A DNA stretch of 64,000 bases, from contig SAXG01000008.1 of assembly GCA_012932865.1 (NCBI GenBank), forward strand, positions 434,001-498,000. Direction: 5' to 3'. Below are positions 36,763-48,100 of the stretch, piece by piece. Origin of the DNA: Amylostereum areolatum. Taxonomy: Eukaryota > Basidiomycota > Agaricomycetes > Russulales > Stereaceae. Each line of letters begins with the position of its first letter. The first letter of the stretch is position 1. A program made the translations under genes and the position numbers. The notes beneath the pieces were generated by a model. It was not told the origin of the DNA, searched no databases, and saw nothing but the letters and a program-made list of their open reading frames with translations.

Positions 36763-39479
36763 ATGAACGCAATCAAACAGGTTTTTGAAAAGAAGAAGGA
36801 AGAGGTGTTTATTGACCTCCTTTGGCTTGCTTCTCTCGTTAAACGTTTCTAGGGCTCCCCGGCTCTCGTTACCTTCATCACCGCCGGATTCCCCACACCC
36901 AAGGACACCGTTCCCATCTTGCTTTCGATGCAGGAGGGAGGCGCGGATATCATAGAGCTTGGTGTGCCCTTCTCCGATCCGATGGCAGACGGCCCTGCTA
37001 TTCAGGAGACCAATAACGTACGTTGCACTCCGTCTGGCCTACTTCGCTATGCTCACTTGTTCAATCTAGATTGCTCTACAACATAACGTCGAGTATGCGA
37101 CATGCTTGGGCATGGTACGTGAGGCTAGGAGTAAGGGCCTCACCGCTCCAGTCATTCTTATGGGTGCGTGCGTAGATTACTTTTCCGTAGACATACGGCT
37201 GACCCCGACCCTCGTGTGCCCAGGTTATTATAACCCTTTGCTCGCGTACGGCGAGGAAAAGGCCATCCAGGATGCATTTGAGGCTGGGGCAAATGGCTTC
37301 ATTGTTGTCGATCTTCCCCCAGAGGAGGCCGTTGTGTTCCGCGAGAAATGTACTAAGGCCAGGTGAGCGGACTCGGACTCGGATTCATCGGAGAAGGCCT
37401 AATAGCCTGCTCTCAACGGCTTTTAGCATGTCATACATCCCCCTCATCGCGCCCTCCACCACGCTTCACCGTGTCAAGTTCCTTTCTTCGATCGCGGACA
37501 CCTTCATCTATGTCGTATCAAAGGTGTGCCCGTTTGTGGCCGTCTAGGTCGAAATCTTTCTGAACCCCTACCACAGATGGGCACTACTGGCTCTTCAGAC
37601 AGCGTCGCCATGAACAGCGCTCTTCCCGACATCGTTTCTAGGATAAAAGAACACACATCTGCCCCTCTCGCCGTCGGATTCGGTGTCTCAACCCGCCAAC
37701 ACTTCGAAGTGGTCGCCGATTCCGGCGCTGACGGCGTGGTCGTCGGTAGCCGATTGGCCGCGGTTGTTAAACTCGCCTCTCCCGACGATATTCCCACCCG
37801 GGTTGAGGCATACTGCCGCGAACTCAGTCTCAAAGGTCAGCCACAACAAAAGCGACCGGCGGTCCAAAGGTCAACGTCATCTGCACCCCATGCCGAACAG
37901 GAGGCAGTCGTCACATCTAACACGGTTCTGCCTACACGTTTCGGAGAGTTCGGGGGGCAATACGTCGCGGAGGCACTCTTCGACTGTCTGGCAGAGCTTG
38001 AGGAGGCGCATAAGCAAGCAATGGCGGATCCCGAGTTCTGGAAGGAGTGGGAGGGTCTCTTCACCTACATGAACAGGCCGTCCAACCTCTACTTTGCCGA
38101 GCACCTGACGAAACACGCGGGCGGTGCAAACATCTGGATGAAACGAGAGGACCTGTACGTACGTTCTCTTCGTGATATGGCCAGCCCGCTAACGAAGAGC
38201 GGGAGGCAGGAACCACACCGGATCCCACAAAATCAATAATGCGATCGGCCAGGTATGTTACCAATTCAATATGTCTCGTATGTCGCTGACGGGGGGCTTA
38301 GATCCTGCTCGCCCGCAGATTGGGGAAGAAGCGTATCATCGCGGAGACGGGCGCGGGCCAACACGGTGTCGCCACGGCCACCGTCTGCGCCAAATTTGGC
38401 TTGGAGTGCGTCGTGTACATGGGCGCAGAGGACGTCCGACGACAGGCGTTGAACGTCTTCCGTATTGAGATGCTCGGCGGCAAGGTATGCTTGCACTCTT
38501 CCTGACTCCAACATACCACCGACATTATGACGCTTCCGTAGGTCATCCCCGTGCGCTCGGGCTCACAGACGCTCAAAGACGCTGTGAACGAGGCGATGCG
38601 CGACTGGGTGACCAACCTGTCGACGACGCACTACCTCGTCGGCTCCGCGATCGGTCCGCACCCCTTCCCGACGATGGTGCGCGACTTCCAGCGCGTCATC
38701 GGGAAGGAAATCAAGGCGCAGTTCCAGGAGGCGCGCGGGAAGCTGCCCGACGTCGTCGTCGCCTGCGTCGGCGGCGGCAGCAACGCAATCGGCACGTTCT
38801 ACGATTTTATCCCGGACAAGAGCGTACGGCTTGTTGGCGTCGAGGCCGGCGGAGAGGGTATGCAAATATCCCATCCAACCCACTTTCCGTTCCGAATTTT
38901 GACCATCTTCCTCCGGCTTGGACAGGTCTCGACGGTGATCGCCACAGCGCAACTCTTTCCAAAGGAAAGCCGGGGGTGCTGCACGGCGTGCGGACGTATG
39001 TCCTGCAGTCCAAGGACGGCCAGATCATCGAGACGCACTCCGTTAGCGCCGGACTCGATTACCCGGGCGTTGGCCCTGAGCACGCGTGGTTGAAGGATTC
39101 CGGGCGGGCGGAGTACGTCGTCGCTACGGACGAGGAGGCCTTGCGCGGATTCAGGATGTGCACACAGCTCGAGGGCATCATTCCCGGTGCGTTCCCCCTT
39201 TTTGCGTATGAAGTTGGATCGGGCACTGATGGGTCCGAGCAGCGCTCGAGTCGTCGCATGCGGTTTGGGAGGCGGTGCGTCTGGCCAAGACGCTACCGAA
39301 AGATAAGGACGTCGTCCTGGTACGTCTTCGTTCCTGCTACCCCCACGCGCGCAAGGCATCCTAAAGCAGCCTTGACACCATAGTGCCTTTCTGGACGCGG
39401 GGACAAGGACGTCGAACAGATATCGCAGCTCTTGCCCGGCAAGTGGGCAGACATCCTCGACTGGCATGTGTCGGCCTGA
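36763..39479 (+). CDS. TRP5: Bifunctional tryptophan synthase (alpha-beta fusion)
   Basis: Final enzyme of tryptophan synthesis. The alpha part (indole-3-glycerol phosphate to indole) shows [36 protein letters not shown] (catalytic Glu and Asp), [33 protein letters not shown] and [21 protein letters not shown] linker ([14 protein letters not shown]) leads to the PLP-dependent beta part: [54 protein letters not shown] (PLP lysine), [49 protein letters not shown] (phosphate loop), [20 protein letters not shown] and the end [20 protein letters not shown]. About ten introns, one splitting EDL and NHTG (38156-38210). The fungal alpha-then-beta order is intact and no catalytic residue is missing. 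Confidence 0.96.
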
Positions 39480-40162
39480 GCGTGTGCCAGAGAAAAGGGG
39501 GTCTACGTCATGTAAGTAACTATATATCTTGGGCGTTGTAGAGTAGGTGTATGTCACGTTGTAGCCGTACCGAAAATTGTATTGTAGGTGCAGTTTATAA
39601 TGCATGCAGAGTCCGCCTCAGCCAGCATGAGTAGCTTGCATCGCACAGTTGAATAATTGTGCGAATAATAACTGCAGGAAACTTCCAGGACCATAAGCAG
39701 GACTCCCTTATGTACAGTGGTGGATGAGATGTCCTCCATATGGCTCTGAAAGCTCCCGCAGACAGTGAAAACTTTTATGTCAAGGAGTACGAGCACCTCA
39801 TCGATGTACATCGTACTCGCTAAGAAATCATAGCAGTAGGAAGGAGGTAGCGCCGACAAATGAAGCAGACAAAGAAGAAGAAATGGTGAGAACGAGAAGA
39901 GGGGGAAAGGCAGACAAGAAATATGTGGCTCCGTGATTAGTACCATAACGATTGTACAATATGGACGGGCAGGGCAGCGAGAGGCGGGTGCGGATGACTG
40001 GTAGATGAGACGCACGAGAGGGTGGAACAGGCAAAAGAGCGGGCGGGGTATCGCGGTCCGAGCGAGTATGGCTACATGCTTCTCGAGCGTAGTGAAGTAA
40101 GGTTTAAATATGGATGGTGCAAGGGGTGTGAGAGGAGAGAGTAGACCTCCATGCTCGCCGAC
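39480..40162. other. Convergent 3' region between tryptophan synthase and the Ca2+/H+ exchanger
   Basis: 683 bp between two facing stop codons. The longest frame (39554-40015 minus) is low-complexity and lacks a family match. Probably 3' UTRs and spacer. Confidence 0.35.
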
Positions 40163-42230
40163 CTATGACACCCAGACTGCACATTGTGGTCACGTAAGTT
40201 TTCGAGGTAGACGCACAGGAGAAGGGGTGGACTCACAGGCAAGCGCGATGACAAGGTAGAGGGTAATCAGCATGATTCCCTCCATGTAATTGGACTTGCC
40301 GTCCTGGATGAGCAAGTTCACGAGGAGGACGGATACGAAGAAGGACACCGTCTAGATAAACGAACGCCGTCAGTCTTTTCTTTTATTCCACGAAACTATC
40401 AAAAAGCGCACCTCGAAGTTGTCGAAGAACAGCGTGAGCTCGTGCCCAGTACTTTATTATCGCGTCAATATAGGGGTTAAATCGGAAGAAGACCGACACT
40501 TACGTCCAGCCAACGATGACGAGCAGTGGTACCACGAAGGTAGCGATTTGCTATGTCCCCCATGTCAATGTTTCGTACAAAGCAAGCCACGAGATGACGT
40601 ACAATCGAGCTACCGACGCAGATTCCGATGGTCAACTCCATCTTGTCCTTCATCGCCATCCACACCGATGTGACATGTTCTGCAGCGTTCGCCTGGACCA
40701 AGGAGATTTAGGTGAATACGGGATTTCAAGGTTGGGAGACGGAAGACGATGACGTACGACAAGAGGAAGGAGGATGAGACCTATAAACGGTTTGGGGATG
40801 TTATACCGATCGGCCGTCTCTTCGATAGATGCGACGACTGCAAGCGATAGTTAGCAAGCGGGATATGGAATACATGGATAAGACACGTACGGAAGTCAGC
40901 GACGAAAGAGGTGATTACGGTCACCGCGAGAAGGCTGTGAAGGTGTGATAAGGCGTAGAAGCGTTTGCAGTAGAAACCGGCTCACGCAGTGGCAGCTGCG
41001 ACGACGCTCATCCTCGCAGGTTCTTCCTCTTCCTCGATTTCTATGATGCGTCCTGTCTCAGGGTCCTGCTTGGTCTTGATCTTAGGCTGGAAGAGATCGT
41101 AGTGTGTCTTCAACTAAACGCGCAAATCGACCGCGTTAGGATATTCGCCGACGCATTAGGATAAAGAGCACGAACTTGGAAGACGAGATAAGCAATGTAG
41201 ACGCCGAGCAGAAGCAAAGCAGTGCCCCGAGAGATGATCAGGAGGCCACTCTGCGACTCGGGATCCATGTCTGCGATGAGATCTGCGCCAGACGCGTCTG
41301 AGCTGGTGATGCCCACTTGGCCGGGAGTGACGGGGGTAGGCGACGTGATGAAGGGCGGGATGGCACCGAGATTAGAACGCGCTGAATGGTGAGCGGCCGG
41401 GATGACGAGAGCTGCATGGGAACGGGTCAGCACAGGCTTTCGAAGAAGATTATTTGGGCGTACTGATGCAGGCGAGGGTCATGAGCTAGGATGCGGTCAG
41501 ATAGGAATATACGCTTCAGAAGGAAGAGACGCACAGATGCATTGGTTTGCGCTGCGGTGACTTGGAACTCGCTTTCATTGAGTACGCAGCCACCTGGTCG
41601 ACGCGTCATGAGGATTTCTGCTAAACATAGGGGAGGGACGAGGAACACACCTGCAAGGAAGGAACACCCAAGGACGAGAAGGATGTTCGAGAGAATGGAG
41701 CCGAGCATCTGGGACGCATACATTCAGCCACTCGGCCAGGTGAACAAAATGCACGGGAGGGCGTACCGAAGTCTGCACGATACGAATCTGTCCTTGCAAC
41801 AAGGCGGTGATTCCGACGATGATTTCTACGGCATTGCCAAAGGTGGCGTTCAGGAGACCGGCCAAGGTTTGGCCAAGCGACAAGGACATTTGTTCTGTTG
41901 CATCGCCCAAAAGCTAAGGAGCGGAGTGAGACCACGGGCCAAGACCGAAGGAAACAAACGCACCTTGGCAAGGGGAACGATGGCGACGAAGGAGAACGAG
42001 AAACGGAGCGCGGCGTCCCAGTTCAACATGTGGGCGGTCACAGAGAGCGGGACGAGGACGAGCAGGACGTTAAGCCACGAGCTAAAGAAATATTTGTAGG
42101 ATTCTAGCCATCCGGGTTCGCCCTCTGCTTTGAGGAAGGCTAAGACGCGTTGTGCGAAGGGACGGGGAGGTATCTGAGTGCGCGAGTCGCCGTTCCGGAC
42201 GAGCGGTGTGCGTTCTGTTGGATCTGACAT
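40163..42230 (-). CDS. VCX1: Vacuolar Ca2+/H+ exchanger, CAX family (Vcx1-like)
   Basis: Moves cytosolic Ca2+ into the vacuole using the proton gradient. ATG 42230 gives [20 protein letters not shown], a soluble N-tail, then the first membrane helices ([20 protein letters not shown]). The first alpha repeat is [20 protein letters not shown], holding the GNAVE motif, followed by [21 protein letters not shown] loop with an acidic motif follows ([20 protein letters not shown]). The second repeat is [20 protein letters not shown] with the family NAAEH, then [12 protein letters not shown]. The last exon, after an intron (40168-40230), supplies FWVS and the stop at 40163. Both signature motifs are present, so transport activity is expected. 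About ten introns. The start codon lies 149 bp from the left end of the transposon, so the element inserted into or next to this gene's promoter. Confidence 0.93.
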
Positions 42231-42378
42231 GAGAGTAGAGGAAAAGAGAGGAGTGGGCGCAGTCCAAGCAGGGCAGGGGCTTATATGTATGACGATGTTC
42301 AACACAAAGCTTCAATTCATTTTGCCAAGCGACTCCGAGCGGAGCACAGCTTTTGCCTCCGGAGTGTCCCCGAGTCAT

Positions 42379-42398
42379 CAGTAAAACCCTCAAAATAT
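42379..42398 (+). repeat. Left terminal inverted repeat
   Basis: Begins CAGTAAA immediately after the dinucleotide AT. Pairs with the right terminus at 49971-49990 at 16 of 20 positions, the first seven being identical. Confidence 0.75.
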
Positions 42399-42438
42399 CA
42401 CGAGGCATCGCGAGGCCCTCGCGAGGTCTCGCGAGGCC
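42398..42438. repeat. Left subterminal GCGAGG / CTCGCGAG repeat cluster
   Basis: Several overlapping copies of GCGAGGC, with two CTCGCGAG palindromes. Positions 42398-42424 match the right-end cluster (49896-49922) in inverted orientation at 25 of 27 bases. Subterminal repeats of this kind often bind the transposase in CACTA-like elements (family knowledge); binding here is inferred. Confidence 0.7.
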
Positions 42439-42875
42439 GACAATGCGACAATGCGCTCACCCGTTGACAATGCACCACCGGCGCACCTGCCGATTTGGCA
42501 AGGATGGTCAAATTTGGTCAGTATTGCTGGATTTGACCAGTATCGCGGAGTATCGCCAGGTACCGCAGCGTTCGAGTTCATTCCTGAGGCTAGGGCAGGG
42601 CGTGCGCGACTCACGAGGCCTCGCCAGATTTGTTTATTTACAAATACACGGGCATTATGATTGAATACAGCAGTCAATGTTACAGTGGTGTGATTCTACA
42701 AAGGAGGGGAAGAGATGGCAACAAAGGTCCGACAAGCATACATCAGAGCACGAAGAGGAGAGCGGGGGGAGAGCAAATCCGACGAGAATGTACCTAAAAC
42801 TTGAGAAAACTTGGCTGTGCAGTCCGTTGATGGTCCATGAATGAGAACGCGCAGGCACTCACCCACACACTCAAA
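42439..42875. other. Left non-coding part of the transposon
   Basis: About 440 bp between the subterminal repeats and the companion-gene stop. It holds three copies of GACAATGC (42440-42472) and a GGTCAAATTTGG / GGATTTGACC inverted pair (about 42507-42539). No ORF of interest. Confidence 0.5.
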
Positions 42876-44952
42876 TCACTGGGTCCCCTTCACCTTCGCC
42901 GCCGCCGTCGACACCTTTGCTGCCGCTGCCTTCGCTGCCCTCGCTTCCTTTGCCTTCGCCGCCTTCGTTGCCTTTGCCGTCGCCACTGCCTTCGTCTTTG
43001 TCTTTGTCTTCGGAGCATTCTTTGCTTGTTTCGATTTTGGAGCGTCGTTTGTATCTTCTGCAACATCTTCATAAGGTCGTTTGTTGACGGATGCCTTTGC
43101 ACGGGTCTCGCGGTGGGGAGGGAGGGGGATGGGAGACAGTGATGGTGATGTGTTGGTGAGTGGACTATCAGATCGCAACTCCTCGAACGACGTTAGCGGC
43201 AGAGGTGTCAGTGGAGTTGTGGAACTGCCGCCGCGCTGGGCCAAGAGCTCCGGAGCCATTGTGACCAGATGTGGTAGAGAACGATGCGCCGTCCCGGCAA
43301 GCGTCGGAGGTGCATTGATGTTCGGAAGTGCCGATGCTGACACGGTCAACCCAAGAACGAGAGCAGGCAGCGCCACGTCGTTTGTCGAGGTTGGAGTGAT
43401 GGCGGCTGCGACTACATAGGTTAGCAACGAAACAATGACACCGAGGGGACAAGCTTACCACTACTAGCTTTCGCCTGACGTGCCTCTGCGCGTGCGAGAC
43501 GAAGGGCCTCCATTTTTTCCCAGTCGCTTACTTCTTCAACTTCGTCGGCCTCCTCTCCGAGCAAGGGCAAGTCATTGGCATGTTCTTCTTCGTCCTCGTC
43601 ACCGAATATATGGCTGGAAAATCAGGTCGGTATGAGGGTGGATGACGGGGAACTTACAAGTTCCACACAGCTTTGATCTCACGCGCAGTCTCGTCCTCGT
43701 CCCCATCTTCGCGCTCAAGCATGGACACACCGAGGGCATGCAATTCGGCGTACGAGAATGGCTTGATCCTACTCTTGCTCGAGCCTTTCGCCACGGAGCT
43801 CTTCGGCGCCGATTCGACAGTCACCCAGGTAGAGAATGACGACGCGGTAAAGCGGACCTGTTTATGAGGATCAGTAAATATACAGAAAAGCGTGAAGCCG
43901 GATACCTGGCAGGCGATGTATATAATCATATAACCAGTGACCCTCTTGATTCCATTGATCTTGGTCGTACCCCGCGCGCCTTGCGGGGTATAGTTATCTT
44001 GTGTCGTAGCCTTGCCCGTGAATATGTATCGCGCAGCCTAAGCACCGAGTCAGACCCATGATGCGCGAGACAATGGTATCATGTATACCTTGAGAAGTTC
44101 CTCGGACTGGAAGAGGCCGGCTTCCGGATTGTATGGGTCGTACTTGTGGTCCTTGTAGAAGCCGATAGGGAAACGGCCGGCTTCGAGTTTGATACGGCCA
44201 TCGCGCATCATCTTGCGTCCCCTACAAATAATTGTCACTGAATATATGCGCGTAAAGTTAGGATGAAACTTACTCCATAGGATCCAGATCGTACTTTGCG
44301 AGGTCCTGGGCGGGGCACAGAAAGCGGGCAAGGTCTGGATGGTTAATCCCTCGTTCATCCTTGGAGTGCGTCAGCGGGGTTTCCAGAGTGGTTCGTTGTG
44401 GATCGCTCGACGCAAAGAGGCCGAACTCATTGCGAAGGTTGGCCGTGTCCTCCGAGCGTGCATTTTGGGCCGCCTTCGTAATCTAAGACGTTGCGAGTCA
44501 GGGATGGGTCAATATATGCGGGCGACTATATGCATATACTCACCTTACGAACAAGTGCGTCAATGGCAGATGGCGAGGCTAGGGCGATAAAATCGCCCAG
44601 CCCATCCACAGTAGACAGTATGCGGCCGTACAAACAGCGATACCGCTTCTTTTTTACCTCCGGCCTGTCAATAATGAGTTTTCGGCGCGAAGACTGGACA
44701 GTTGTAACGTACATGTCAAGTCCATCCGGCTTCTCACTTATTGCTGCTGCTTCTAGCCGGGCGCCGACGCGGATGATTTCTCCAATGTCGTCGTACAGTG
44801 TGCAGCCGCGGGGGATCCATCGTGCATTGATGATCTTGACGGTGTCTTCAGAGGGAACAGACCTGTGAAAATGCGTTAAAATGTGGTGTGAATGATATAA
44901 TGAGTCTATTTTCAACTTACGAGGGAGATTCTGGCGAGGGAGAGGGCGACAT
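42876..44952 (-). CDS. Transposon companion protein, agaricomycete expanded family (DUF6698-like), H1-like tail
   Basis: A multi-exon gene inside the transposon, not a transposase. The conserved core reads SKDERGINHPDLARFLCPAQ, DGRIKLEAGRFPIGFYKDHK, YDPYNPEAGLFQSEELLKAA and RYIFTG, then TTKINGIKRVTGYMIIYIAC and QVRFTASSF. This pattern (H-x2-x-A-x-LLCPA ... W/FP-x-FLY ... YDP-x2-P-x-x-GL) matches a family very abundant in agaricomycete genomes that I recall as DUF6698. The C-terminal third is Ser/Pro-rich and ends in a Lys/Ala tail (KAKEARAAKAAAAKVSTAAA) like histone H1. The reading frame is intact through all exons. ATG 44952 (MSPSPSPESPS) is preferred; an in-frame ATG at 45111 would leave only 56 bp to the transposase start. 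Function unknown; DNA binding is inferred from the tail. Confidence 0.72.
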
Positions 44953-45167
44953 GGAGTGGACGAGCAGTGGGATCGTGGTCAGAGAGGAAGAGATATTTGA
45001 AGCTCCGACAATCGCGGCCGCGAGTAAAGACGCATGCGCACGTGATCGTGTTGAACGTAGCGTCGTTAGAGTCAAATTTCTCTTCGTCCGCTCACTCAAC
45101 AACGTCCCCATGCTCTCACCGACACAGGTGCAAAACTGTACACAATATACCTTTCTGGACGAGCTCC
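44953..45167. promoter_or_regulatory. Shared promoter region of the two transposon genes
   Basis: 215 bp between the divergent start codons, probably containing both promoters and 5' UTRs. No TATA box recognised. Confidence 0.45.
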
Positions 45168-48100
45168 ATGGACGATGACACCATCAAGTGTGTAGGATGC
45201 AATCGAAGCGACTTCACAAACTCTCGCGGCCTTCGAACACATCAAACCCGATGCAAGAAGTATCTGAACATGATGGGCGAAACATCGGAGATGCACAAAC
45301 GTCCACGGGATAGCGAACTGGAGCCCCCCGGTGCTATCGCAAAACGTGCTAGATTTGAGGGAAGGGTGGGGGGCGACGAGGCTGTGGATATCCCCGATGT
45401 CTGTGAGGTGCGTAATGTTTCTCGCCTGTTATATCCATGTTACTGATGCTTTATATCTTTATAGGAGGTGATAGATACAAATGTAGAGCCCCCATACCAA
45501 TCTCCATCTCCGCTAATTTCTCCTGCACCCGAATTTGTGTCCGCGCACTCAGGGCGCAGCGTACGCTTTCCTGCGCGATTCGCAGACTTTCTTCCAAGCT
45601 CAAAAACACCTCTTGAGCACATCCCTAAACGAATACAAAGACCTCCTGCAAGCTCATCGCATGCAGACCAAACACCATCCCCACACATACCCTCCCCTGA
45701 GTGGGGACCTACACCCCCCGCTCCTACCCCAGTCCAGACAGAGCCGAACACCTTTGGACTCTTTCGAGTGTATCCCCAACCTCCGACACTGGATCCCACG
45801 GAATTGGAATGCCTCTCCGATTTGTGCGACTCACCTACGCTTCGCATAGATGCACCTGCCACCACCGACGAGCAATCCCCAGCAGCACCTCCATCCGCCG
45901 CATCTGATCCCCGTGACAGCTCCCCATTCTATGCACCCTTCAGTAGGCCAACAGCGGCCACGGTCATGGTCTGCGGTGGAACCGAGTCAGGGCAGAAGTC
46001 CGGCGCTCAAATGCAACGACTCTCGCGGATGCTTGGCAAGTGCGAAGATGACCCGGAGGCCTTACAGAATAACCTCGCGCATATGAGCATTTCTGCTGAA
46101 CGTGCACGGATGGACGCTCACCTCGCGAACCCTGATACACCGCTCGAAGAACGCGATGGGTGGAAACGGTCAAGCGTCAAGATCCGCCTCCCCTGCGATG
46201 GTGTCAAACAGGCCGAAGAAGATGCACCAGAGCTGCTGATCGACAACATCTACCACCGCGACATTGTCGACACCATCGTCAACACCTTCGAAAGTGATAC
46301 CGCGTGCACGTTCCACATGACACCATTTGAACATTTCTGGCAGCCCGGCCCCGACGAACCCACCCAACGCGTCTACTCGGAAGTGTACAGCGCAGACGCG
46401 ATGCTCGAGGCCTACGCAGAAGTACAAGCCCTTCCTCGTGCTCCCGGAGACGATCTTGAGCGGGTGGTAGCAGGCATGCTCTACGCCTCAGACTCAACAC
46501 ATCTCGCGAGCTTCGGCGGCGCAGCGCTCTGGCCGATCTACGAATGGTATGGGAACCAGTCAAAGTACATCCGCTGTAAGCCAACGTGCCGCGCATGCAC
46601 CGACATTGCGCACATCCCCTCGGTACGTGCATTTTTTACCATCTGTTACTATACAGCCTGAGCTTACGCACCTGAATAGCTTCCTGCCATGATACAAGAC
46701 GCATTTATTCAACATTTTGGAAAGCCGGCGACGGCCGCTATCCTTGCGCACTGCAAGCGCGAAATGGTCCACGCGATCTGGGAGCTGCTTCTGGACGATA
46801 AGTTTATGGATGCATACCGCAACGGCATCATAGTGCGATGCGGCGATGGCGTCGTGCGGCGGATATATCCCCGCTTGCTCATCTACTCTGCGGACTATCC
46901 TGAAAAGTAAGCATTGGCCACTCACATATTTTTGAGGCAATCTAACATGATCTTCCAGGGTTCTCCTCGTCACAATGAAGGGCCTTGCCAATCGCCTATG
47001 CCCCCGCTGTCTTGTTGAGAAGCACCAGCTGGTTCGAATGGGCATGAAATCAGACATGCACATTCGGCACGTGAAGACTCGCGTCGACGACCGCACCAGG
47101 CAAACTGCTGTCCACCTCGCTCGGCATGCTATATTCAACGCCGGTTTGTCAATCAACTCCGCAGGCGTCCAGGACTGGATGCGCCCCAACTCTCTTGTGC
47201 CGACTGAAGTGTGTTCCTCTGATCCGGAATAACAGTCCCATTCACTAATTCCTCTCGCGTTGCAGAATGCATTTTCAAAAAAGCTCGCGCCGCTCGGCTT
47301 TGATTTTCACAAGATGTTTTCAGTCGATCTCCTGCACGAATTTGAACTCGGTGTCTGGAAATCCATCATGACGCACTTGATCCGTTTGTTGGATGCAGCC
47401 GGAGAAGATAAATTGCAAGAGTTCAATCGTCGGTGCGTCAACTCACATCCTTCTTGGTATTGTACTTATGAATTGAGCCAGATTTCGGATGGTCCCCACG
47501 TTCCAGCGCGACATCATCCGCCGCTTTGACCGAAATGTTTCAGGTCTCAAGAAACTTGCCGCTCGGGACTTCGAAGATCTTCTGCAGGTAAGTGTACGTT
47601 AGCATACTCGTCTGATTCCGCGGCTCACGGCAGCGGTCCACACAGTGCATTGTCCCAGTCTTCGAAGGGTCTCATGGATGCCCCACACGACAAGATCATT
47701 TCCGACATGCTGTTCGACTTGGCGATATGGCACGCCTATGCGAAGCTCCGGCTTCACACCGACACAACACTGGAGTTCTTCCGCGAGGTGACAACCTCTG
47801 TTGGCGAGTCTGTCCGTCGATTCCAGAAAGAAACCTGCCTGGCATTCGACACTCGGGAGCTCCCTCACGAGACAGCAGCTCGCGGTCGTCGAAAGGCGGC
47901 TCTTCAGCCGACATCTACTTCAGCGGCTCCGATCAAGCTCTCCCGCGCGCACAAGGCCTTCAACCTGAGTACCTACAAGTGGCACTCCCTTGCCGACTAT
48001 CCAGACTCGATCCCGTTCATGGGCACCACCGATAACGGATCCACTCAAACGGTCAGCTTCATGTTCGTCCGACAGATTACGAGGCTGATCAACACGCGCA

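Noticed and set aside
42398..42438. Closely spaced short repeats that could suggest a CRISPR-like or satellite array
   Set aside because: Units are overlapping GCGAGG palindromes without spacers in a eukaryotic genome, and the partner copy at the other end of the transposon explains them as subterminal repeats.
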